A stretch of DNA of 64,000 bases, from positions 1 to 64,000 of the forward strand of contig NZ_CAXMZT010000011.1 in the NCBI RefSeq assembly GCF_964199965.1, in the 5' to 3' direction. Every line of letters starts with the position of its first letter. Positions within the stretch are counted from its first letter, which is position 1. Positions 8,962-17,620 of the stretch are shown piece after piece. A model generated the notes under the pieces. The model did not search any database, had not been told where the DNA came from, and saw nothing but the letters and a program-made list of their open reading frames with translations. Origin of the DNA: JAFIFT01 sp020051095. Its GTDB lineage: Bacteria > Pseudomonadota > Gammaproteobacteria > Legionellales > Legionellaceae. Position numbers and translations under genes: made by a program.

Positions 8962-11145
8962 TTATTTCCCTTTCGCATCAATATGTACATCAAACACTTT
9001 TGTTGTGTCATGACCAAAAATATCTATTATTTTAATAGCAACTTTATAACTGCCAGGTTTTGAATATTTAAATCTATCACTCTCGGTAGTTATCTTGCGG
9101 TTATTTTTGGTTCTAAAATTTTGCCATTGATTTTCAAAAATATTATTTCCTGAGTTTTGATCTTGTAAACTCTCATAGTCAAAGTCTACTGACCAGTAGT
9201 CAATCCAGTCCGTCCAATTTTTGGTTAGAACTTCTTGATCTATTCCACCACCGCGTGTTTTTGTTAATTTTATAACTTGGCCCTGATTTACAATAACTTT
9301 TGATCTACCCACTTTAAGACTTTGTACAACAAACTCGATGTCTTCCTGTCGGTAAAACACGCCAAAATCTATAAGTTGAACGGAAATAATATCATCAATT
9401 TTATTTATTTTTGCTTCAACGTATGAAACATCGTAAAAAACAACTTGCCCTTTTTCTATGGCTCTTTTATCAAATACATCCCGGGGAATATATCTTAAGA
9501 CTAAATTAACATTTTTTTCTTTTGCTCTATCCTGCATATCTGGATTTAATCCCATTTCAAATTCAAATCCCAATACATCTACTTTGTTAAACCTATATTT
9601 TGGCGCCATGCTAATTATGTCTTCAATCTCACTCATAGTTATGGGAGAGTCTAAGGAACCAATATAAACAGCATGATTAGTCTCCGATTTAAATCCATGA
9701 AATGGTGTCATATTATGCAAGGGCTCTGACTTATAGGCTCTGTGTATCAAGTTAAAATATTCATTTTCTTTTAGGTGGGCTTGTGTATCTCTTTCATCCT
9801 TGGGTAGCGTTGGATCTATACCCATATAGTATTGGCGGTCATAATGACCAAGATTTAATATTTCAAAGGCATTATATTTTTTCTTTTTTTTATCTAATTC
9901 AACTTGCAAATTTATTAACCGTTTGCGAGATGTATGTATGGCAAATCTTGATAAATCACAGCCAATCCATGTTCTGCCAAGTTTCTCCGCTACTGCTAAT
10001 GTTGTGCCAGATCCACAAAAAAAATCCGCTACTAAATCTCTTGGATTGGATGAGGATAGAATAATTCTTTCCAAGAGAGACTCAGGCTTTTGGGTCGGGT
10101 AATTTAAATATTCAGGATTGTCAGCCTTTTTACCGATGTTTCTAACAGCTTCTTGTCGCACATTTCGGATATCTGTCCAAACATCATCGACTAACAAACC
10201 CTTGGCTTCGTCTAAATAATATTTTAATCTTTTTGATCCATTTTTGGTTACAAAAATCCTTCCAATTGACTCGAACCTCTTGATGGACTCTTCAGAATAA
10301 TCACCTAACGTTTGTGATGCCCATCTTCTTCCATCAGGATCTTTTTTTGTGAAAAATTTATTTATATATTCTTGCAAATAAGGGGTATATAAGTTATTAA
10401 ATGATGGTTCTTCTAGTTTTTTATATGAAAATATGACATCACAATCGCGAGGAAACATTTTAGATTTTGTTTTGCCTCCTGTTGGTGTTGAACGCTTCCA
10501 GGTTATTTGATTTAGAAAATTATTTTCTCCAAAAATTTCATCTAAAACCAATCTCATAACACCACTTAATCTATAATCGCAATGAACATATATGCTTCCG
10601 TCACTGGCTAATAAATTCTGAATAAGCGTTAATCGCTCGTATATCATGGTAAGATAACTATCTACGCCCTTACCCCAAGTATCTCGATAAGCTATTTCTT
10701 CAATAATACTTGGTTTTTTAATAAATGATTCTTTATCCCCGATTTCTATAGGCATAGAAAAATCAGCACCAACATCAAAAGGTGGATCGATGTAAACTAG
10801 TTTTATTCCCCCAATAGCTTCTATTTCACGCCTAAGATAACCAGATTGTAATGAAGATAATATAAGTTTATTTTCACCCCAAATGAGTTTATTAGCCCAG
10901 GTGTTTTTTGATTGGATGGTATTAGGCGAATGATTTAACTTTGGTGTATCAATGTATTCAATTGCTTGAAATGGCAATTCTGCTTTGCAAATATTGTTAT
11001 TTTTCCCCGGCCAAATTAGTTCGGATTTATGACTGGAGCTAAATAAGCGGAAGCGATAATCATCAGGAAGAGTTTCTCCTTTATCTAAAAGATCAACAAT
11101 ATTTTTAATCTCATCATCTGACAATGGGTCTACAATTTTTGGCAT
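8962..11145 (-). CDS. mod: Type III modification methyltransferase, Mod subunit
   Basis: This 727-aa adenine methyltransferase would supply site recognition and protection. The catalytic motif IV is LVYIDPPFD (Asp about 120) and comes before the SAM motif I (DFFCGSGTTLAVAEKLGR). That order (beta class) is typical of type III Mod proteins. The variable region between the two motifs is the probable target-recognition domain. The C-terminal 120 residues end in a beta-rich stretch (SKPGSYKVAIKIIDIFGHDTTKVF) that resembles a PKD-like fold and is unusual for Mod. It is the first gene of the mod-res operon. Confidence 0.9.
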   Translation of the reverse strand: MPKIVDPLSDDEIKNIVDLLDKGETLPDDYRFRLFSSSHKSELIWPGKNNNICKAELPFQAIEYIDTPKLNHSPNTIQSKNTWANKLIWGENKLILSSLQSGYLRREIEAIGGIKLVYIDPPFDVGADFSMPIEIGDKESFIKKPSIIEEIAYRDTWGKGVDSYLTMIYERLTLIQNLLASDGSIYVHCDYRLSGVMRLVLDEIFGENNFLNQITWKRSTPTGGKTKSKMFPRDCDVIFSYKKLEEPSFNNLYTPYLQEYINKFFTKKDPDGRRWASQTLGDYSEESIKRFESIGRIFVTKNGSKRLKYYLDEAKGLLVDDVWTDIRNVRQEAVRNIGKKADNPEYLNYPTQKPESLLERIILSSSNPRDLVADFFCGSGTTLAVAEKLGRTWIGCDLSRFAIHTSRKRLINLQVELDKKKKKYNAFEILNLGHYDRQYYMGIDPTLPKDERDTQAHLKENEYFNLIHRAYKSEPLHNMTPFHGFKSETNHAVYIGSLDSPITMSEIEDIISMAPKYRFNKVDVLGFEFEMGLNPDMQDRAKEKNVNLVLRYIPRDVFDKRAIEKGQVVFYDVSYVEAKINKIDDIISVQLIDFGVFYRQEDIEFVVQSLKVGRSKVIVNQGQVIKLTKTRGGGIDQEVLTKNWTDWIDYWSVDFDYESLQDQNSGNNIFENQWQNFRTKNNRKITTESDRFKYSKPGSYKVAIKIIDIFGHDTTKVFDVHIDAKGK

Positions 11146-11342
11146 TATGGGAACAATCCTTGTTCTTACATAGCTACATACCTTAAATATAGACCAAAAA
11201 TTTAAAAAATATCAGTTTATTAACTGGGGTATTTAGGGTCTATGTGATTATGAAAGCGAGCAGCCACCCAATCACCATCTATCTCAAAAAAGCAAAATAC
11301 CTAAATTCAATATATCCTTATATTTTATGACCAGCTCTATCA

Positions 11343-11786
11343 TTAATTACAAAATTCAAAAATTAATGACCCAACGATATAAACGATCAAAATTGCTGCT
11401 GATAACAACAATGTAAACCAGCTAAATTTCCGCGTTCGATGCGCCAAATAATGGGCCTCAGCTAGTGACTCTGATACTAAGCTTTTCATGGCATAAACGG
11501 ATTCATTGGTGGTATCTCTCAGTATTTTTTTCATCGTTTCTTTACTGCTAGTCAATGCGGCATTAAGGACTTTCTCTGCTTTTTCCTTGGCGTCATCTTT
11601 CCACTGAGAGGAAATGTTCTCCATTTCCTCTTTGAATCGAGCCAGCATTTCCTGCTGTGCCTTCCAGTTTTCCTCAAGCAGCCTTTCATTCATGGTTTGG
11701 AGGATAAGAATCGGATCGTCTTTGCCAATAACCACACCATGTTTGACTGCAATATCTCGGATGGCTTCATTAATTTTATCTGACAT
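11343..11786 (-). CDS. traM: TraM-like leader-operon protein
   Basis: This 147-aa protein is the third gene of the leader operon, where RP4 has traM. It has a central coiled-coil stretch (residues 30-100, rich in E/K/A) and one C-terminal membrane helix (FTLLLSAAILIVYIVGSLIFEF). The ATG overlaps the traL stop codon (TAATG). The assignment rests mainly on position. RP4 TraM is needed for efficient transfer, but its mechanism is not defined. Confidence 0.65.
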   Translation of the reverse strand: MSDKINEAIRDIAVKHGVVIGKDDPILILQTMNERLLEENWKAQQEMLARFKEEMENISSQWKDDAKEKAEKVLNAALTSSKETMKKILRDTTNESVYAMKSLVSESLAEAHYLAHRTRKFSWFTLLLSAAILIVYIVGSLIFEFCN

Positions 11787-12511
11787 TAGATCACCATAGC
11801 CTTATCAATCTGGCTAAATAGTTGATCTCGTATAAGCTTTAAACGTTGCCTGGTCATAATATTTCGCTCAGGGGAATCGATTGCTTCATTAAAAGTAATT
11901 TTTTGTTGAAGCATGTTTGATAGATCCAGGCCGAAGGTTTCTTCTTTTAAGTCAGGTATATTGATGATTGCCGCTATTCGGTCTTTTGTCTCTTTGTATA
12001 CCCTCATTTGCTCAAAAGGCTTTCCTTCATTTTCAATTTTTCCCCAATAGGGATTTAGCCATACAACATAGCGAACATCATCTGGAAATTGGTTTACCAG
12101 CTGAGCAAAGCCGTTTATCGTATCCAGTAACGCTTGACCACCTGTGATAACGGTATGTATGATGAGTTCATGTCCCATTTCTTTCAGCAAAGTGGGTACT
12201 TGGTTGGTTATGAGGTAATGCGATAAAGGCACAAATGAGCTGGCACCATTATCTATAATCACATCATCTTGGGTATTTGCTATTTTTTCAATTAAAGCGT
12301 CAAAGTGGCGCGGATTTATTTCATCACCTTCCATTATATTCAGGCGTTCGACTTTAAGTGATTTAAAACCATGAAAAGTGGCGTTAATGGGATCGGTATC
12401 GATACAAAGCGCTGATTGCTCTTTATAAAATTTGTATTGAGCAGTAGTTGCTGAGACAAAGGATTTGCCGACACCACCTTTGCCTTGCATCGTAATATGT
12501 ATTTTGGCCAT
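11786..12511 (-). CDS. traL: TraL, ParA/MinD-type ATPase of the leader operon
   Basis: This 241-aa P-loop ATPase opens with MAKIHITMQGKGGVGKSFVS, a deviant Walker A (KGGVGKS) almost matching the start of RP4 TraL. CIDTDPINATFHGFK follows, again as in RP4. Its role in transfer is accessory. The ATG overlaps the traK stop (TAATG), with GGAGG 9 bases upstream, so traK-traL-traM are translationally coupled. Confidence 0.88.
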   Translation of the reverse strand: MAKIHITMQGKGGVGKSFVSATTAQYKFYKEQSALCIDTDPINATFHGFKSLKVERLNIMEGDEINPRHFDALIEKIANTQDDVIIDNGASSFVPLSHYLITNQVPTLLKEMGHELIIHTVITGGQALLDTINGFAQLVNQFPDDVRYVVWLNPYWGKIENEGKPFEQMRVYKETKDRIAAIINIPDLKEETFGLDLSNMLQQKITFNEAIDSPERNIMTRQRLKLIRDQLFSQIDKAMVI

Positions 12512-12837
12512 TACAAGAGTTCCTCCGGGTTGGGTATTGGATTGAAAGTAAAGCCTTTGATTTCATTTTTAGGCTTATTCTCTCTCTGTTTGTCATCCTT
12601 GGTGTTTTCCTGCTCTGATTTAATTAACTTAAGTACGTAATGTCTAAATGCCTTATAGCCGAATGAAATTTGACCTTCGTCAGACAACGTTTCCCAAACG
12701 GCTTTCATCGAACATCCCTTATCAAGGGCTTCTTGAATGTCTTCTTTCAATGCGAGAAATTCAATCTTAGCATTGCTTCGCTTGTTCTTTTTTTCTGACA
12801 GATTTTGGATTACCCGTTCGGAAAGTGGTTTTTTCAT
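12511..12837 (-). CDS. traK: TraK, oriT-binding protein
   Basis: This 108-aa basic protein is the first gene of the leader operon beside oriT. The C-terminal signature GFTFNPIPNPEELL closely resembles the end of RP4 TraK. The middle (SMKAVWETLSDEGQISFGYKAFRHYVLKLI) fits the TraK DNA-binding fold. In RP4, TraK wraps the intrinsically bent DNA on the leading side of nic. Here the corresponding DNA carries 10-bp-phased GGA repeats. Confidence 0.85.
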   Translation of the reverse strand: MKKPLSERVIQNLSEKKNKRSNAKIEFLALKEDIQEALDKGCSMKAVWETLSDEGQISFGYKAFRHYVLKLIKSEQENTKDDKQRENKPKNEIKGFTFNPIPNPEELL

Positions 12838-12908
12838 TCTTCTTTGGCGTCAAATTTTTTATTGTTTAAAAAGTCTAAATCATAATTTGGCTTAGAACAA
12901 GAAAAAAA

Positions 12909-12953
12909 GGAACATTTTGGAGCTATTGGGAATTTATTGGAATATAAAAAGGA
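12909..12953. repeat. Helically phased GGA repeats in oriT
   Basis: GGA begins at 12909, 12919, 12929, 12939 and 12951, so four starts are exactly 10 bp apart with A/T-rich spacers. Such phasing produces curved DNA and a row of sites on one helix face. It lies on the traK side of nic, where RP4 TraK binds. Confidence 0.6.
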
Positions 12954-13088
12954 TTATTATAGCCCTCTAAAAGAACTTTTAGGAGTAATTTGGATTTATT
13001 TGGTCCGTTGGGCGAAAAAATTCTTTAAAAATCGTTGCAAGTTCCAAAAAGTTCCTGCTATGATTCTTAAAAGAGATCTACAATAACA

Positions 13089-13105
13089 GGGCAAGATAGG
13101 TGAAG
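13089..13105 (-). other. nic site of oriT (RP4-type)
   Basis: The minus strand reads CTTCACCTATCTTGCCC, which differs from the RP4 nic region (CTTCACCTATCCTGCCC, from memory) at one base. By analogy the relaxase cuts between 13092 (G) and 13091 (C). The 5' end then leads transfer toward traK, the restriction-modification genes and the integrase. Confidence 0.88.
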
Positions 13106-13256
13106 TTAGCTAACCAGTAAACTGGCCACCAAACTTCACGAGCCTTATTCGCACCCTCGGTGCTCAACGGGTATCTTGCTTTTTGAGATCAAAAAGAAAA
13201 CAATTAATCAGTACCTAAAGGATTGCATAACCACTTATTAAGAGGTCAGCATCCTT

Positions 13257-13610
13257 ATGGACGATAAGAATAAAAAGCCTACCAGAAAACACGGTCGCCA
13301 CCTTCGTGTTCCCGTTCTTCCAGACGAAGAAATATCCATTAAATCGAATGCTGCTCAGGCTGGACTTTCTATTGCGGAATACTTGCGCCGTGTCGGCCAG
13401 GGCCATCCAATCCAAAGCGCCATTGATAAGGAGTATATTCTCCAGCTATCCAAAATAAATGCGGATATGGGAAGGCTTGGAGGACTATTTAAGCTCTGGC
13501 TTACTCAGGATAGGCGTGTTGCACACTTTGATCACCGTATGGTAAAAGCACTACTGAACCGTATTCAAACAACGCAGGAAGCCATGTTTGAGGTGGTGAA
13601 AAAATTATGA
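13257..13610 (+). CDS. traJ: TraJ, relaxosome DNA-binding protein
   Basis: This 117-aa protein binds oriT and guides the relaxase to nic. It resembles RP4 TraJ along its length: a ribbon-helix-helix start (HLRVPVLPDEEISIKSNAAQAGLSIAEYLRRVGQG is the region, residues 16-48), then MGRLGGLFKLWLT. It is the first gene of the relaxase operon and overlaps traI by 4 nt (ATTATGA). The nearby GTGAAGTT inverted repeat is its likely binding site. Confidence 0.9.
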   Translation: MDDKNKKPTRKHGRHLRVPVLPDEEISIKSNAAQAGLSIAEYLRRVGQGHPIQSAIDKEYILQLSKINADMGRLGGLFKLWLTQDRRVAHFDHRMVKALLNRIQTTQEAMFEVVKKL

Positions 13611-15460
13611 TTATTCGACACATACCCATGAAGTCAGCAAGACTGAGCAGCTTTTCAAGCTTGGTTAAATATATTGTTGATGAACAAAACAAGCAGGAGC
13701 GAGTCGGCAAGGTCAGGATATCAAACTGTAACAGTATTGACCCCACCTGGGCCATTCAAGAGGTATTAGCGACACAGGCAAGAAATCAAAGGGCCAAGGG
13801 CGATAAAACCTACCATTTACTCATATCATTTGCCCCGGGGGAAAATCCTTCCGAAGAAGTATTGAAGGCTATTGAGGAGCGGGTTGTATCAAGCATTGGA
13901 TTCAAAGAACATCAAAGAATCAGCGCCATACATCACGATACGGATAACCTTCATATTCATGTAGCCATTAATAAGATTCATCCAAAAACTTTCAATATGA
14001 TTGAACCCTATAGAGCCTATAGGGCTTTTGCTGAAACAGCATCGACACTTGAGGTTGAGTTTGGTCTTGAAATAACCAATCACCAAACACGTAAATCCCG
14101 CTCAGAAAATCTTGCTGATGATATGGAGCAACATTCAGGTATTGAGAGTTTGATTAACTGGATGAAACGACATTGCTGGGAAAACTTGGAATTAGCAGAA
14201 AGTTGGGACGAATTTCATAAAATCCTCACCGTCCATGATTTGGAAATTCGAGTCAAAGCCAACGGATTTGTTTTTTGTAATAAAGATTGCCTCACCATTA
14301 AAGCCAGTTCTGTATCAAGAGGATTTTCTAAAAAGACCCTTGAGTATCAATTAGGTGCATTTGTACCATCGCCATATTCTGCTCACATAGCTGGGCAAAA
14401 TATTTATCGATATGAACCACTCAATAAGCAAGTGCTCGGCAAAGAAATTTATGCACGTTACCTCCACGAAAGAGAACATGGCAAAACAATTCTTTCCGAA
14501 AAACTTAAGAGCCTTCGTGAAGCTAAGACCAGATTAATTGATAAGGCCAAGAAGCGCGGCAGAATGAAACGAGCTGCACTAAAACTACTGAAAGCCCCAA
14601 GGACTCAGAAAAAATACCTTTACAAGCAAATCAGCAAGACCCTTTTGAGTGATATTGAAAAAATAGGGCAAAATTACACCAAAGAGCGAGATAATCTGCT
14701 TGATTTACATAAAAAAAACACCTGGGCTGATTGGTTGAGATACAAAGCACAACAAGGTGATAAAGAAGCTTTAACCGCCATGCGATATCGCAATCGGAAA
14801 AATAAAACCAATTACACCTTATCAGGCAAATCACTGAATATTTCCTCTGCTGATATTGGACAGGTTGATTCCATTACCAAGGAAGGAACAGAGATTTATA
14901 AGGCTGGTAAGGCTGTCATTCGGAATACTGGCAAAGAAATTGAAATTTCTAAAGGTGGTTCAATTGCTGCACTTAAGAAAGCAATTGAGATGGCACAACA
15001 AAGTTATGGTAATTGTATCCAAGTAAATGGTTCGCCACTGTTTAAAAAAACCATTATTCAATTAACCGTTCAAAACAACATCCCAATCACCTTCGCTGAT
15101 CCTGAGATGGAGTCTCAGCGCCAAAAAATAACTTCACAACTGGAGAAACAAAATGAGCAATCAAGACGATACGGAACTGATGATGGAAGAAGAACTGCAA
15201 GAAGCGATGAAGTTGCTGGAACAGCCCATGGAAAAGGAAACCCTTGCAGACCGAAGCCCAACGCTATCAGCTTTAGACAAGGCCCGCCAGCCGAAGGTAA
15301 AAACAGCCTGCGAAACCTGTCCTCACTCGATATGGTTCAGTTCACCGGAAGAGGTAAAATGCTATTGCCGACTAATGCACATGATCAGTTGGAGCAGCAA
15401 AGACTCCAACTTGATAACCATGTGCGACGGAAGTTTACTAGACTAAAGAATAATAGTTAG
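13607..15460 (+). CDS. traI: TraI relaxase (MOBP, IncP type)
   Basis: This 617-aa relaxase nicks oriT and stays covalently bound to the 5' end. Tyr22 in LVKYIVDEQ is at the same position as the catalytic Tyr of RP4 TraI. Motif III is intact (HHDTDNLHIHVAINKIHP, residues about 104-121). The N-terminal 250 residues are the relaxase domain, followed by a basic helical region. The last 110 residues are low in obvious domain signal and are overlapped by a second gene in another frame. The protein is shorter than RP4 TraI (732 aa). Confidence 0.93.
   Translation: MIIRHIPMKSARLSSFSSLVKYIVDEQNKQERVGKVRISNCNSIDPTWAIQEVLATQARNQRAKGDKTYHLLISFAPGENPSEEVLKAIEERVVSSIGFKEHQRISAIHHDTDNLHIHVAINKIHPKTFNMIEPYRAYRAFAETASTLEVEFGLEITNHQTRKSRSENLADDMEQHSGIESLINWMKRHCWENLELAESWDEFHKILTVHDLEIRVKANGFVFCNKDCLTIKASSVSRGFSKKTLEYQLGAFVPSPYSAHIAGQNIYRYEPLNKQVLGKEIYARYLHEREHGKTILSEKLKSLREAKTRLIDKAKKRGRMKRAALKLLKAPRTQKKYLYKQISKTLLSDIEKIGQNYTKERDNLLDLHKKNTWADWLRYKAQQGDKEALTAMRYRNRKNKTNYTLSGKSLNISSADIGQVDSITKEGTEIYKAGKAVIRNTGKEIEISKGGSIAALKKAIEMAQQSYGNCIQVNGSPLFKKTIIQLTVQNNIPITFADPEMESQRQKITSQLEKQNEQSRRYGTDDGRRTARSDEVAGTAHGKGNPCRPKPNAISFRQGPPAEGKNSLRNLSSLDMVQFTGRGKMLLPTNAHDQLEQQRLQLDNHVRRKFTRLKNNS
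15153..15446 (+). CDS. TraH-like Cys-rich protein nested inside traI
   Basis: This 97-aa gene lies wholly inside the 3' end of traI in a different frame, as RP4 traH does in RP4 traI. The product has a metal-site-like cysteine pattern (ACETCPHSIWFSS, then VKCYCRLMHMISWSS, then TMCDG) and an acidic N-terminus. The ATG is preceded by GGAG. The ordered Cys/Trp pattern argues it is a real gene and not a shadow. It probably serves the relaxosome or transfer, but no mechanism is known. Confidence 0.75.
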   Translation: MSNQDDTELMMEEELQEAMKLLEQPMEKETLADRSPTLSALDKARQPKVKTACETCPHSIWFSSPEEVKCYCRLMHMISWSSKDSNLITMCDGSLLD

Positions 15461-16706
15461 AATTATTCAAATGGAAATCTCTACTAAAAATTTCAAACCA
15501 GCAACTTCCATTATGTTTTCTATCATTCCCCGAATATATAAGTATTCCTAATTTGGATAGATGGTTAAGATAGGCTCGAAGGGTTGCCCATGATGATGGC
15601 ATATTTTCTGAAATGTGTTCTGGAACAAGATCATTATGGCGTCTGCCAAATTTTCCTACGATTTTAGCGCAGGGAGGAACCTTGCAATTACAGTAATTTT
15701 GCAGCCAGTCATCAACTTGCTTTATAGAGAAATATGATGTGCTTCGCCGGCAAATAAAATAGCTATACACAGCCGTTTGCCAGACACGCCTATCGCAACT
15801 ATAAATCCAATCTCCATTTGGAACATCCAAGTCCAGAAAATCAGGTAACTCATTCAATGATAACTTTAGATCTTGACTGTGAGCTATCAGAATAGGGTGT
15901 TGATTGGCTTCTTCTTTAAGCTGAGCAATGATATCTTCACTGCAAACTTTATCAAACTCACTCAGAGCTACCTTAAGTTGATTTTTTTCTTCTCTTTCAC
16001 GTCTTTGCTTAATGATTTCTTGCTGCTCATATTTCTTTTCAACTTTTTGGATCTTTTCTTTCAATTTTTTTGAAAGTTCCAGAACCTGGGCAGGTGCTTT
16101 GGCGTTATTAAGCCATTGTATACGCTTAGGTTCATTAATACATGACCAGAAAGTTTCCCAATCTTTTACATCTTCCGGCGTTAAGTCTGATAAGTCGATT
16201 TCAATGGCAGATATATTTGCTTCTTTAATTTTATCAATCTTTTGGTCATCCACTTTATGTCGATAGAAAATTTCTATGATGAGCTTCTCGTTCTTTTTTA
16301 TCCCCTGTATGTCTGCTTTCATTCCATTGAATGCCTGTTCTTCTTGTACAGAATCAAAGGATATCACTCTTCCATTTTTTACAATGGTTTTGGATTCTGT
16401 ATGCATTATACTCTTTGAATCTAAAGCTGATTCAATGATGGTAAATTCTGGCAGTTTTATTTGTCTTCTTTCCATTATAATCTGCTTAGCAGCCAAATGG
16501 ATGGCACTTTCCAGCCCACCAACACATTCATTGGTAGATGCGTGCTTAAAGTGGTGCTGATTTTTAGTGCCTTTGGCGGCAATCAATGAAGATCCACAAG
16601 ACGGACAAACACAATTGCAATTCTTACCACTATCAACACTAGAAATATGAGCGATGGTATTATTTTCATTTAATCCAAAAGGAAGTTTTATTTTTAAAAA
16701 TTTCAT
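15438..16706 (-). CDS. CoiA-like protein with zinc-finger N-terminus
   Basis: This protein of about 422 aa starts at the ATG at 16706, which has GGAG 6 bases upstream; the upstream ATG at 16748 would run into the previous gene. Residues 10-60 look like the N-terminal zinc finger of CoiA-family proteins (CNCVCPSCGSSLIAAKG, QHHFKHA). A vsr/PD-ExK-like stretch follows (ADIQGIKKNEKLIIEIFYRHKV), then a long coiled coil (residues 195-250). The C-terminus is unfamiliar. It is convergent with traI, overlaps it by 23 bp, and has no RP4 counterpart. Confidence 0.65.
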   Translation of the reverse strand: MKFLKIKLPFGLNENNTIAHISSVDSGKNCNCVCPSCGSSLIAAKGTKNQHHFKHASTNECVGGLESAIHLAAKQIIMERRQIKLPEFTIIESALDSKSIMHTESKTIVKNGRVISFDSVQEEQAFNGMKADIQGIKKNEKLIIEIFYRHKVDDQKIDKIKEANISAIEIDLSDLTPEDVKDWETFWSCINEPKRIQWLNNAKAPAQVLELSKKLKEKIQKVEKKYEQQEIIKQRREREEKNQLKVALSEFDKVCSEDIIAQLKEEANQHPILIAHSQDLKLSLNELPDFLDLDVPNGDWIYSCDRRVWQTAVYSYFICRRSTSYFSIKQVDDWLQNYCNCKVPPCAKIVGKFGRRHNDLVPEHISENMPSSWATLRAYLNHLSKLGILIYSGNDRKHNGSCWFEIFSRDFHLNNSNYYSLV

Positions 16707-16719
16707 TATATCTCCTAAC

Positions 16720-17409
16720 TTAACGAACTGGCTGACTAGAAATATCAATTAAGGAAATTTCTGGCTTCGCATAACCAAAATGGCCAGCAATACGCTGTAG
16801 TTTGATTGTTAGGACAACATCGATTGGTTGAAAATGTATATGGCTTGAACCGTAGTACCTGTTAGAAACCGTTAGTTTCACTTCGTTATCTGTAGCTTCT
16901 ATTTTAGGGTTAAATTCATAAACAGGTTTGTTAAAAATATTGCGTACATTTTCAGAAGACCTAAAGTTTTTAGGTAAAATTGAGTTTCCATTTGTTTGTA
17001 GATATTCATTGGTGAGTGCTTCAGCAAGATGCACCCATGAAGGAAACGAATCACCTATAAACATTTTTTGGGCTGCTAGGAAAGTAAACATTTCCTCACC
17101 TAACGTATAGGTATCTGGTAGGTCAGATGGTAAATCTACAAGGCATTTTCGACGTTCTTCTATAAATGTGGATGGAATTAGAACAAAAATATGTGCTTGC
17201 CCAATATTTTCTATGGGTGCGAAGGTATCTGAAAGTAAAGCTGCCTTTGATTTATACCCAAAAAATGAAGCAACTAGCTCATGAGCATGGCTTGATTTTA
17301 GTTTAACACCATAATTATTGGAAATAGCACGAAGTTGATTGGCGCACAATTTTGCAATGGACATTTGTAGATTCCTTATTAAATATGCTGGGCTTAATTT
17401 TGTTTTCAT
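16720..17409 (-). CDS. Hypothetical protein of the ICE
   Basis: I do not recognise this 229-aa protein. No signal peptide or membrane helix is evident. The N-terminus is basic (KLCANQLRAISNNYGVKLKSSHAHELVASFFGYKSKAALLSD), a pattern seen in short helical domains of some ICE and plasmid proteins; the rest is mixed alpha/beta. An internal ATG at 17364 has a better ribosome-binding site (AAGGA, 8 bases upstream) than the first ATG, so the protein may be about 214 aa. It sits just upstream of the CoiA-like gene and probably shares its transcript. Confidence 0.6.
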   Translation of the reverse strand: MKTKLSPAYLIRNLQMSIAKLCANQLRAISNNYGVKLKSSHAHELVASFFGYKSKAALLSDTFAPIENIGQAHIFVLIPSTFIEERRKCLVDLPSDLPDTYTLGEEMFTFLAAQKMFIGDSFPSWVHLAEALTNEYLQTNGNSILPKNFRSSENVRNIFNKPVYEFNPKIEATDNEVKLTVSNRYYGSSHIHFQPIDVVLTIKLQRIAGHFGYAKPEISLIDISSQPVR

Positions 17410-17620
17410 GAGTGTTTAAGGAAAACTGCCAGCAATTAATAAAGATTAACTACAAAACAGATTACATTTTTTGAAAAATCGTTTTTTGGCCACTCATAAC
17501 CAGGGATATAGACAAACCTGGCACAAGTATACATTAAGGAATTCAGAAATTGCAACATAAAGAGAGGGTCAGATATTGGCAACATTTGAACCCGTCAATT
17601 GCTGCCATATTCAATTGAAT

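Larger units (their letters stand above)
12838..13256. other. oriT: oriT region (419 bp, no coding gene)
   Basis: This gap between divergent traK and traJ holds the origin of transfer. From left to right it has helically phased GGA repeats (12909-12953), the nic sequence (13089-13105), an 8-bp inverted repeat GTGAAGTT/AACTTCAC (13100-13107 and 13132-13139) where TraJ should bind, and a small GCAC/GTGC hairpin (13151-13163). It ends with the hairpin CTTTTTGA-GA-TCAAAAAG at 13179-13196 before traJ. The layout copies RP4 oriT. Confidence 0.88.
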
